Assembly (NCBI RefSeq): GCF_052857255.1
Contig: NC_135502.1
Location: 152,899,868-152,963,867, forward strand
Direction of reading: 5' to 3'
Length of the DNA: 64,000 nt
From: Amblyomma americanum
Taxonomy: Eukaryota; Arthropoda; Arachnida; Ixodida; Ixodidae
A program made the position numbers and the translations under genes. The notes beneath the pieces are model-generated. The model did not search any database. It had not been told where the DNA came from and was given only the letters and a program-made list of their open reading frames with translations. Positions 27,352 through 39,400 of this stretch are shown here, one piece after another (position 1 is the stretch's first letter; each line of letters opens with the position of its first letter).

Positions 27352-27854
27352 GGTCCATAGTGGGCATGACGATTGTAATCAGAATGAGGTCCATAGTGGG
27401 CACGACGATCGTAATCAGAATGAGGTCCATAGTGGGCACGACGATCCTGATCAGGGAGAGATCCATAGTGGGCATGACGATTGTAGTCAGAGCGAGATCC
27501 ATAGTGGGCACGACGATTGTAGTCAGAGCGAGATCCATAGTGGGCACGACGATCGTAATCAGAGCGAGATCCACAGAGGGCACGACGATCGTAAACAGAA
27601 TGAGGTCCATAGTGGGCACGACGATCGTAATCAGAGCGAGGTCCATAGTGGGCACGACGATCGTAATCAGAGCGAGATCCATAGTGGGCACGACGATCGT
27701 AATCAGAGCGAGATCCATAGAGGTCACGACGATCCTGATCAGGGAGAGATCCATAGTGGGCACGACGATCGTGATCAGAGTGAGATCCATAGTGGGCACG
27801 ATGATCGTAATCAGAGCGAGATCCATATTGGGCACGACGATCGTAATCAAATGA
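27352..27854 (+). repeat. Family I module, 503 bp
   Basis: 14 monomers minus one base. It contains the CACAGAGGGCACG and ATAGAGGTCACG variants also seen at 1-413, with one extra monomer. Confidence 0.85.
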
Positions 27855-29869
27855 GGTCCATAGTGGGCATGGCGATTGTAATCAGAATGAGGTCCATAGT
27901 GGGCACGACGATAGTAATCAGAATGAGGTCCATAGTGGGCACGACGATCGTAATCAGAGCAAGATGCATTTTGGGCATGACGATCATAATCAGAATGAGG
28001 TACATCGTGGGCATGACGATCGTAATCAGAATGAGGTCCATAGTGGGCATGACGATCGTAATCAGAATGAGGTCCATAGTGGGCATGACGATCGTAATCA
28101 GAATGAGGTCCGTAGTGGGCATGACGATCGTAATCATAATGAGGTCCATAGTGGGCACGACGATCGTAATCAGAATGAGGTCCATACTGGGCATGACGAT
28201 TGTAATCAGATTGAGGCCCATAGTGGGCTCGACGATCGTAATCAGAGCGAGATCCATAGTGGGCACGACGATCGTAATCAGAGCGAGATCCATAGTGGGC
28301 ATGACGATCGTAATCAGAATGAGGTCCATACTGGGCATGACGATCGTAATCAGAATGAGGTCCATAGTGGGCACGACGATCTTAATCAGAGCTAGATCCA
28401 TAGTGCGCATGACGATCGTAATCAGAATGAGGTCCATAGTAGGCACGACGATCGTAATCAGAGCGAGATCCATAGTGGGCACGACGATCGTAATCAGAGC
28501 GAGATCCATAGTGGGCATGACGATCGTAATCATAATGAGGTCCATAGTGGGCACGACGATCGTAATCAGAATGAGGTCCATACTGGGCATGACGATTGTA
28601 ATCAGAATGAGGCCCATAGTGGGCTCGACGATCGTAATAAGAGCGAGATCCATAGTGGGCACGACGATCGTAATCACAGAGAGATCCATAGTGGGCATGA
28701 CGATCGTAATCAAAATGAGGTCCATAGTAGGCACGACGATCGTAATCAGAGCGAGATCCAGAGTGGGCACGACGATTGTAATCAGATTGAGGCCCATAGT
28801 GGGCTCGACGATCGTAATCAGAGCGAGATCCATAGTGGGCACGACGATCGTAATCAGAGCAAGATCCATAGTGGGCATGACGATCGTAATCAGAATGAGG
28901 TCCATACTGGGCATGACGATCGTAATCAGAATGAGGTCCATAGTGGGCTCGACGATCGTAATCAGAGCGAGATCCATAGTGGGCAAGACGATCTTAATCA
29001 GAGCTAGATCCATAGTGCGCATGACGATCGTAATCAGAATGAGGTCCATAGTAGGCACGACGATCGTAATCAGAGCGAGATCCATAGTGGGCACGACGAT
29101 CGTAATCAGAGCGAGATCCATAGTGGGCATGACGATCGTAATCATAATGAGGTCCATAGTGGGCACGACGATCGTAATCAGAATGAGGTCCATACTGGGC
29201 ATGACGATTGTAATCAGAATGAGGCCCATAGTGGGCTCGACGATCGTAATCAGAGCGAGATCCAGAGTGGGCACGACGATCGTAATCAGAGCGAGATCCA
29301 TAGTGGACATGACGATCGTAATCTATATGAGGTCCATAGTGGGCATGACGATCGTAATCAGAATGAGGTCTATAGTGGGCACGACGATCGTAATCAGACT
29401 GTGGTCCATAGTGGGCATTACGATCGTGATCAGAATGAGGTCCATAGTGGGCATGACCATAGTAATCAGAATGAGGTCCATAGTGGGCACGACGATCGCA
29501 ATCAGAGCGAGATCCATAGTGGGCACGACGATCGTAATCAGAGCGAGATCCATAGTGGGCACGACGATTGTAATCAGAGCGAGATCCATAGTGGGCGCGA
29601 CGAATGTAATCAGAATGAGGTCCATAGTAGGCACGACGATCTTACTCAGAGCGAGATCCATAGTGGGCACGACGATTGTAGTCAGAGCGAGATCCATAGT
29701 GGGCACGACGATCGTAATCAGAGCGAGATCCACAGTGGGCACGACGATCGTAAACAGAATGAGGTCCATAATGGGCACGACGATCGTAATCAGAGTGAGA
29801 TCCATAGTGGGCACGATGATCGTAATCAGAGCGAGATCCATATTGGGCACGACGATCGTAATCAAATGA
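27855..29869 (+). repeat. Family I long module, 2,015 bp
   Basis: 56 monomers minus one base. 27,847-29,310 matches 2169-3632 at the same length (offset 25,678). Its right part, with about 28,690-29,750, is matched again near 62,280-63,340 (offset 33,591). Confidence 0.86.
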
Positions 29870-30012
29870 GGTCCATAGTGGGCATGACGATTGTAATCAG
29901 AATGAGGTCCATAGTGGGCACGACGATCGTAATCAGAATGAGGTCCATAGTGGGCACGATGATCGTAATCAGAGCGAGATCCATATTGGGCACGACGATC
30001 GTAATCAAATGA
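29870..30012 (+). repeat. 143-bp module
   Basis: Same four-monomer module as 27,209-27,351, flanked by CAAATGAGG markers. Confidence 0.86.
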
Positions 30013-32574
30013 GGTCCATAGTGGGCATGACGATTGTAATCAGAATGAGGTCCATAGTGGGCACGACGATCGTAATCAGAATGAGGTCCATAGTGGGCAC
30101 GACGATCGTAATCAGAGCAAGATCCATTTTGGGCATGACGATCATAATCAGAATGAGGTACATCGTGGGCATGACGATCGTAATCAGAATGAGGTCCATA
30201 GTGGGCATGACGATCGTAATCAGAATGAGGTCATAGTGGGCATGACGATCGTAATCAGAATGAGGTCCATAGTGGGCATGACGATCGTAATCAGAATGAG
30301 GTCCGTAGTGGGCATGACGATCGTAATCATAATGAGGTCCATAGTGGGCACGACGATCGTAATCAGAATGAGGTCCATACTGGGCATGACGATTGTAATC
30401 AGATTGAGGCCCATAGTGGGCTCGACGATCGTAATCAGAGCGAGATCCATAGTGGGCACGACGATCGTAATCAGAGCAAGATCCATAGTGGGCATGACGA
30501 TCGTAATCAGAATGAGGTCCATACTGGGCATGACGATCGTAATCAGAATGAGGTCCATAGTGGGCTCGACGATCGTAATCAGAGCGAGGTCCATAGTGGG
30601 CACGACGATCGTAATCAGAGCGAGATCCATAGTGGGCATGACGATCGTAATCAAAATGAGGTCCATAGTAGGCACGACGATCGTAATCAGAGCGAGATCC
30701 AGAGTGGGCACGACGATCGTAATCAGAGCGAGATCCATAGTGGACATGACGATCGTAATCTATATGAGGTCCATAGTGGGCATGACGATCATAATCAGAA
30801 TGAGGCCCATAGTAGGCACGTCGATCGTAATCAGAATGAGGTCCATAGTGGGCATGACCATCGTAATCAGAATGAGGTCCATAGTGGGCACGACGATCGT
30901 AATCGTAATCGTAATCGTAATCGACGATCGTAATCGTAATCGTAATCAGAGCTGGATCCATAATGGGCATGACGAACGTAATCAGAATGAGGTCCATAGT
31001 GGCCACGACGATCGTAATCAGAGCGAGACCCATAGTGGTTACGACGATCGTAATCAGAATGAGGTCCATAGTGGGCACGACGATCGCAATCAGAGCGAGA
31101 TCCATAGTGGGCACGACGATCGTAATCAGAGCGAGATCCATAGTGGGCGCGACGAATGTAATCAGAATGAGGTCCATAGTAGGCACGACGATCTTACTCA
31201 GAGCGAGATCCATAGTGGGCACGACGATTGTAGTCAGAGCGAGATTCATAGTGGGCACGACGATCGTAATCAGAGCGAGATCCACAGTGGGCACGACGAT
31301 CGTAAACAGAATGAGGTCCATAATGGGCACGACGATCGTAATCAGAGCGAGATCCATAGTGGGCACGACGATCGTAATCAGAGCGAGATCCATAGTGGGC
31401 ACGACGAATGTAATCAGAATGAGGTCCATAGTAGGCACGACGATCTTACTCAGAGCGAGATCCATAGTGGGCACGACGATTGTAGTCAGAGCGAGATCCG
31501 TAGTGGGCACGACGATCGTAATCAGAGCGAGATCCACTGTGGGCACGACGATCGTAAACAGAATGAGGTCCATAGTGGGCACGACGATCGTAATCAGAGC
31601 GAGGTCCATAGTGTGCACGACGATCGTAATCAGAGGGAGATCCATAGTGGGCACGACGACCGTAATCAGAGCGAGGTCCAATAGTGGGCACGACGATCCT
31701 AATCAGAGCGAGATCCATAGTGGGCACGACGATCGTAATCAGAGCGAGATCCATAGTGGGCACGACGAATGTAATCAGAATGAGGTCCATAGTAGGCACG
31801 ACGATCTTACTCAGAGCGAGATCCATAGTGGGCACGACGATTGTAGTCAGAGCGAGATCCATAGTGGGCACGACGATTGTAGTCAGAGCGAGATCCATAG
31901 TGGGCACGACGATCGTAATCAGAGCGAGATCCACAGAGGGCACGACGATTGTAAACAGAATGAGGTCCATAGTGGGCACGACGATCGTAATCAGAGCGAG
32001 GTCCATAGTGGGCACGATGATCGTAATCAGAGCGAGATCCATAGTGGGCACGACGATCGTAATCAGAGCGAGATCCATAGAGGTCATGACGATCTTAATC
32101 AGAGCGAGCTCAATAGTGGGCATGACGATCCTAATCAGAATGAGGTCCATAGTGGGCACCACGATCGTAATCAGAGCAAGATCCATAGTGGGCACGACGA
32201 TCCTGATCAGGGAGAGATCCATAGTGGGCACGACGATTGTAGTCAGAGCGAGATCCATAGTGGGCACGACGATTGTAGTCAGAGCGAGATCCATAGTGGG
32301 CACGACGATCGTAATCAGAGCGAGATCCACAGAGGGCACGACGATCGTAAACAGAATGAGGTCCATAGTGGGCACGACGATCGTAATCAGAGCGAGGTCC
32401 ATAGTGGGCACGACGATCGTAATCAGAGCGAGATCCATAGTGGGCACGACGATCGTAATCAGAGCGAGATCCATAGAGGTCACGAAGATCCTGATCAGGG
32501 AGAGATCCATAGTGGGCACGACGATCGTGATCAGAGTGAGATCCATAGTGGGCACGATGATCGTAATCAAATGA
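30013..32574 (+). repeat. Mosaic segment between family I and family II
   Basis: Combines monomers typical of both families. It begins like the 1,403-bp module, loses one base at GGTCATAG (about 30,229-30,236), and carries the hexanucleotide island at 30,898-30,946. It then shows family II marks: GGCACGTCGATCG near 30,817, GGCCACGACG near 31,002 and a one-base gain CCAATAG at 31,678-31,684. It ends at a CAAATGAGG junction that lacks the usual preceding CATATTGGGC monomer. Confidence 0.83.
30898..30946 (+). repeat. CGTAAT hexanucleotide island
   Basis: Four copies of CGTAAT (30,898-30,921), then CGACGAT (30,922-30,928), then three more CGTAAT (30,929-30,946). In a normal monomer CGTAAT occurs once, so this adds 43 bp, seven more than one monomer, and shifts the reading frame. 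It is the only place in the window where a shorter period takes over. Slippage on the CGTAAT segment plus a local duplication of the ACGAT stretch would explain it (inference). Confidence 0.93.
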
Positions 32575-35380
32575 GGTCCATAGTGGGCATGGCGATTGTA
32601 ATCAGAATGAGGTCCATAGTGGGCACGACGATCGTAATCAGAATGAGGTCCATAGTGGGCACGACGATCGTAATCAGAGCAAGATGCATTTTGGGCATGA
32701 CGATCATAATCAGAATGAGGTACATCGTGGGCATGACGATCGTAATCAGAATGAGGTCCATAGTGGGCATGACGATCGTAATCAGAATGAGGTCATAGTG
32801 GGCATGACGATCATATTCAGAATGAGGTCCATAGTGGGCATGACGATCGTAATCAGAATGAGGTCCGTAGTGGGCATGACGATCGTAATCATAATGAGGT
32901 CCATAGTGGGCACGACGATCGTAATCAGAATGAGGTCCATACTGGGCATGACGATTGTAATCAGATTGAGGCCCATAGTGGGCTCGACGATCGTAATCAG
33001 AGCGGGATCCATAGTGGGCACGACGATCGTAATCAGAGCGAGATCCATAGTGGGCATGACGATCGTAATCAGAATGAGGTCCATACTGGGCATGACGATC
33101 GTAATCAGAATGAGGTCCATAGTGGGCACGACGATCTTAATCAGAGCTAGATCCATAGTGCGCATGACGATCGTAATCAGAATGAGGTCCATAGTAGGCA
33201 CGACGATCGTAATCAGAGCGAGATCCATAGTGGGCACGACGATCGTAATCAGAGCGAGATCCATAGTGGGCATGACGATCGTAATCATAATGAGGTCCAT
33301 AGTGGGCACGACGATCGTAATCAGAATGAGGTCCATACTGGGCATGACGATTGTAATCAGAATGAGGCCCATAGTGGGCTCGACGATCGTAATAGGAGCG
33401 AGATCCATAGTGGGCACGACGATCGTAATCACAGCGAGATCCATAGTGGGCATGACGATCGTAATCAAAATGAGGTCCATAGTAGGCACGACGATCGTAA
33501 TCAGAGCGAGATCCAGAGTGGGCACGACGATTGTAATCAGATTGAGGCCCATAGTGGGCTCGACGATCGTAATCAGAGCGAGATCCATAGTGGGCACGAC
33601 GATCGTAATCAGAGCAAGATCCATAGTGGGCATGACGATCGTAATCAGAATGAGGTCCATACTGGGCATGACGATCGTAATCAGAATGAGGTCCATAGTG
33701 GGCTCGACGATCGTAATCAGAGCGAGATCCATAGTGGGCAAGACGATCTTAATCAGAGCTAGATCCATAGTGCGCATGACGATCGTAATCAGAATGAGGT
33801 CCATAGTAGGCACGACGATCGTAATCAGAGCGAGATCCATAGTGGGCACGACGATCGTAATCAGAGCGAGATCCATAGTGGGCATGACGATCGTAATCAT
33901 AATGAGGTCCATAGTGGGCACGACGATCGTAATAAGAATGAGGTCCATACTGGGCATGACGATTGTAATCAGAATGAGGCCCATAGTGGGCACGACGATC
34001 GTAATCAGAGCGAGATCCATAGTGGGCATGACGATCGTAATCAAAATGAGGTCCATAGTAGGCACGACGATCGTAATCAGAGCGAGATCCAGAGTGGGCA
34101 CGACGATCGTAATCAGAGCGAGATCCATAGTGGACATGACGATCGTAATCTATATGAGGTCCATAGTGGGCATGACGATCGTAATCAGAATGAGGTTCAT
34201 AGTGGGCATGACGATCGTAATCAGAATGAGGTCTATAGTGGGCACGACGATCGTAATCAGACTGTGGTCCATAGTGGGCATTACGCTCGTGATCAGAATG
34301 AGGTCCATAGTGGGCATGACCATAGTAATCAGAATGAGGTCCATAGTGGGCACGACGATCGCAATCAGAGCGAGATCCATAGTGGGCACGACGATCGTAA
34401 TCAGAGCGAGATCCATAGTGGGCACGACGATTGTAATCAGAGCGAGATCCATAGTGGGCGCGACGAATGTAATCAGAATGAGGTCCATAGTAGGCACGAC
34501 GATCTTACTCAGAGCGAGATCCATAGTGGGCACGACGATTGTAGTCAGAGCGAGATCCATAGTGGGCACGACGATCGTAATCAGAGCGAGATCCACAGTG
34601 GGCACGACGATCGTAAACAGAATGAGGTCCATAATGGGCACGACGATCGTAATCAGAGCGAGATCCATAGTGGGCACGACGATCGTAATCAGAGCGAGAT
34701 CCATAGTGGGCACGACGATCGTAATCAGAGCGAGATCCATAGTGGGCACGACGAAGGTAATCAGAATGAGGTCCATAGTAGGCACGACGATCTTACTCAG
34801 AGCGAGATCCATAGTGGGCACGACGATTGTAGTCAGAGCGAGATCCATAGTGGGCACGACGATCGTAATCAGAGCGAGATCCACAGTGGGCACGGCAATC
34901 GTAAACAGAATGAGGTCCATAGTGAGCACGATGATCGTAATCAGAATGAGGTCCATAGTGGGCACGACGATCGTAATCAGAGCGAGTTCCATAGTGGGCA
35001 CGACGATCGTAATCAGAGCGAGATCCATAGAGGTCATGACGATCTTAATCAGAGCGAGATCAATAGTGGGCATGACGATCCTAATCAGAATGAGGTCCAT
35101 AGTGGGCACGACGATCATAATCAGAATGAGGTCCATAGTGGGCACGACGATCGTAATCATAGCGAGATCTATAGTGGGCATGACGATCGTAATCAGAATG
35201 AGGTGCATCGTGGGCACCACGATTGTAATCAGAGCAAGATCCATAGTGGGCACGACGATCCTGATCAGGGCGAGATCCATAGTGGGCACGACGATCGTGA
35301 TCAGAGTGAGATCCATAGTGGGCACGATGATCGTAATCAGAGCGAGATCCATATTGGGCACGACGACCGTAATCAAATGA
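32575..35380 (+). repeat. Family I long module, 2,806 bp
   Basis: 78 monomers minus two bases, one at GGTCATAG (about 32,791-32,798) and one at the closing marker. It opens like 2177-4875, and its right part 34,150-35,376 is the shared 1,227-bp block. Private changes include GATCATATTCAG near 32,810, AATAGGAGCG near 33,391 and TTACGCTCG near 34,281. Confidence 0.85.
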
Positions 35381-35595
35381 GGTCCATAGTGGGCATGACG
35401 ATCGTAATCAGAATGAGGTGCATCGTGGGCACCACGATCGTAATCAGAGCAAGATCCATAGTGGGCACGACGATCCTGATCAGGGCGAGATCCATAGTGG
35501 GCACGACGATCGTGATCAGAGTGAGATCCATAGTGGGCACGATGATCGTAATCAGAGCGAGATCCATATTGGGCACGACGACCGTAATCAAATGA
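35381..35595 (+). repeat. 215-bp module, last family I copy before family II
   Basis: Six-monomer module as at 4876-5090. It is the rightmost 215-bp module in the window. Confidence 0.86.
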
Positions 35596-36469
35596 GGTCC
35601 ATAGTGGGCATGACGATTGTAATCAGAATGAGGTCCATAGTGGGCACGACGATCGTAATCAGAATGAGGTCCATAGTGGGCACGACGATCGTAATCAGAG
35701 CAAGATCCATTTTGGGCATGACGATCATAATCAGAATGAGGTACATCGTGGGCATGACGATCGTAATCAGAATGAGGTCCATAGTGGGCATGACGATCGT
35801 AATCAGAATGAGGTCATAGTGGGCGTGACGATCGTAATCAGAATGAGGTCCATAGTGGGCATGACGATCGTAATCAGACTGTGGTCCATAGTGGGCATTA
35901 CGATCGTGATCAGAATCAGGTCCATAGTGGGCATGACGATCGTAATCAGAATGAGGTCCATACTGGGAAAGACGATCGTAATCAGAATGAGGTCCATAGT
36001 GGGCACGACGATCGCAATCAGAGCGAGACCCATAGTGGGCACGACGATCGTAACCAGAGCGAGATCCATAGTGGGCACGACGATCGTAATCAGAGCGAGA
36101 TCCATAGCGGGCGCGACGAATGTAATCAGAATGAGGTCCATAGTACGCACGACGATCTTACTCAGAGCGAGATCCATAGTGGGCACGACGATTGTATTCA
36201 GAGCGAGATCCATAGTGGGCACGACGATCGTAATCAGAATGAGGTCCATAGTGGGCACGACGATCGTAATCAGAGCGAGTTCCATAGTGGGCACGACGAT
36301 CGTAATCAGAGCGAGATCCATAATGGTCATGACGATCTTAATCAGAGCGAGATCAATAGTGGGCATGACGATCCCAATTAGAATGAGGTCCATAGTGGGC
36401 ACGACGATCGTAATCAGAGTGAGGTCCATAGTGGGCACGACGATCGTAATCAGAGCAAGATCCATAGTG
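35596..36469 (+). repeat. Transition into family II
   Basis: Starts as a 1,403-type module, loses one base at GGTCATAG (about 35,812-35,819) and changes to family II monomers. These include TGGGAAAGACG near 35,964, ATAGCGGGCGCGACG near 36,104, AGTACGCACG near 36,152 and GATCCCAATTAG near 36,371. The same monomer order recurs at about 38,180-38,690 and 44,200-44,690, inside the 9.85-kb units. Confidence 0.82.
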
Positions 36470-39400
36470 GGCATGACGATCGTAATCAGATTGAGGTCAA
36501 TAGTGGGCATGACGTTCGTAATCAGAATGAGGTCCATAGTGGGCATGACGATCGTAATCAGAATGAGGTCCATAGTGGGCATGACGATCGTAATCAGAAT
36601 GAGGTCTATAGTGGGCACGACGATCGTAATCAGACTGTGGTCCATATTGGGCATTACGATCGTGATCAGAATGAGGTCCATAGTGGGCATGAAGATCGTA
36701 ATGAGAATGAGGTCCATACTGGGAAAGACGATCGTAATCAGAATGAGGCCCATAGTGGGCTCGACGATCGTAATCAGAGCGAGATCCACAGTGGGCACGA
36801 CGATCGTAATCATGATGTCCATAGTGGGCACGACGACCGTAATCAGAGCGAGGTCCATAGTGGGCACGACGATCCTAATCAGAGCGAGATTCATAGTGGG
36901 CACGACAATCGTAATCAGAGCTTGATCCATAATTTGCATGACGAACGTAATCAGAATGAGGTCCATAGTGGCCACGACGATCGTAATCAGAGCGAGACCC
37001 ATAGTGGCCACGACGATCGTAATCAGAATGAGGTCCATAGTGGGCACGACGGTCGCAATCAGAGCGAGATCCATAGTGGGCACGACGATCGTAATCAGAG
37101 AGAGATCCATAGTGGGCACGACGATTGTAATCAGAGCGAGATCCATAGTGGGCGCGACGAATGTAATCAGAATGAGGTCCATAGTAGGCACGACGATCTT
37201 ACTCAGAGCGAGATCCATAGTGGGCACGACGATTGTAGTCAGAATGATGTCCATACTGGGCATGACGATCGTAATCAGAATGAGGTCCATAGTGGGCTCG
37301 ACGATCGTAATCAGAGCGAGATCCATAGTGGGCATGACGATCGTAATCAGAATGAGGTCCATAGTGGGCACGACGATCGTAATCAGAGCAAGATCCATAG
37401 TGGGCATGACGATCGTAATCAGAATGAGGTCCATAGTGGGCATGACGATCGTAATCAGAATGCGGTGCATAGTGGGCATGACGATCGTAATCAGAATGAG
37501 GTCTATAGTGGGCACGACGATCGTAATCAGACTGTGGTCCATAGTGGGCATTACGATCGTGATCAGAATGAGGTCCATAGTGGGCATGACGATCGTAATC
37601 AGAATGAGGTCCATACTGGGAATGACGATCGTAATCAGAATGAGGCCCATAGTGGGCTCGACGATCGTAATCAGAGCGAGATCCACAGTGGGCACGACGA
37701 TCGTAATCATAATGATGTCCATAGTGGGCACGACGACCGTAATCAGAGCGAGGTCCATAGTGGGCACGACGATCCTAATCAGAGCGAGATCCAGAGTGGA
37801 CATGACGATCGTAATCTATATGAGGTCCATAGTGGGCATGACGATCATAATCAGAATGAGGCCCATAGTAGGCACGTCGATCGTAATCAGAATGAGGTCC
37901 ATAGTGGGCATGACCATCGTAATCAGAATGAGGTTCATAGTGGGCACGACGATCGTAATCAGAGCGAGATCCATAGTGGGTATGACGATCGTTATCAGAC
38001 TGAGGTCCACAGTGGGCATGACGATCGTAATCAGAATGTTGCCCATAGTGGGCATGACGATCGTAATCAGAATGAGGTCCAAAGTGGGCATGACGATCGT
38101 AATCAGAATGAGGTCTATAGTGGGCACGACGATCGTAATCAGAATGTGGTCCATAGTGGGCATTACGATCGTGATCAGAATCAGGTCCATAGTGGGCATG
38201 ACGATCGTAATCAGAATGAGGTCCATACTGGGAAAGACGATCGTAATCAGAATGAGGTCCATAGTGGGCACGACGATCGCAATCAGAGCGAGACCCATAG
38301 TGGGCACGACGATCGTAATCAGAGCGAGATCCATAGTGGGCACGACGATCGTAATCAGAGCGAGATCCATAGCGGGCGCGACGAATGTAATCAGAATGAG
38401 GTCCATAGTACGCACGACGATCTTACTCAGAGCGAGATCCATAGTGGGCACGACGATTGTATTCAGAGCGAGATCCATAGTGGGCACGACGATCGTAATC
38501 AGAATGAGGTCCATAGTGGGCACGACGATCGTAATCAGAGCGAGTTCCATAGTGGGCACGACGATCGTAATCAGAGCGAGATCCATAATGGTCATGACGA
38601 TCTTAATCAGAGTGAGATCAATAGTGGGCATGACGATCCCAATTAGAATGAGGTCCATAGTGGGCACGACGATCGTAATCAGAGTGAGATCCATAGTGGG
38701 CACGACGATCGTAATCAGAGCAAGATCCATAGTGGGCATGACGATCGTAATCAGATTGAGGTCAATAGTGGGCATGACGTTCGTAATCAGAATGAGGTCC
38801 ATAGTGGGCATGACGATCGTAATCAGAATGAGGTCCATAGTGGGCATGACGATCGTAATCAGAATGAGGTCTATAGTGGGCACGACGATCGTAATCAGAC
38901 TGTGGTCCATAGTGGGTATTACGATCGTGATCAGAATGAGGTCCATAGTGGGCATGACGATCGTAATGAGAATGAGGTCCATACTGGGAAAGACGATCGT
39001 AATCAGAATGAGGCCCATAGTGGGCTCGACGATCGTAATCAGAGCGAGATCCACAGTGGGCACGACGATCGTAATCATGATGTCCATAGTGGGCACGACG
39101 ACCGTAATCAGAGCGAGGTCCATAGTGGGCACGACGATCCTAATCAGAGCGAGATTCATAGTGGGCACGACAATCGTAATCAGAGCTTGATCCATAATGG
39201 GCATGACGAACGTAATCAGAATGAGGTCCATAGTGGCCACGACGATCGTAATCAGAGCGAGACCCATAGTGGCCACGACGATCGTAATCAGAATGAGGTC
39301 CATAGTGGGCACGACGGTCGCAATCAGAGCGAGATCCATAGTGGGCACGACGATCGTAATCAGAGCGAGATCCATAGTGGGCACGACGAAAGTAATCAGA

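Noticed and set aside
30898..30946. Interstitial telomere-like repeat
   Set aside because: The unit is CGTAAT, not TTAGGG, TTTAGGG, TTAGG or their complements, and it contains only seven copies.
30200..32600. Transposable element insertion in the mosaic segment
   Set aside because: Apart from the CGTAAT island, every stretch still reads as 36-bp monomers. There are no terminal repeats, target duplications or transposase-like sequence.
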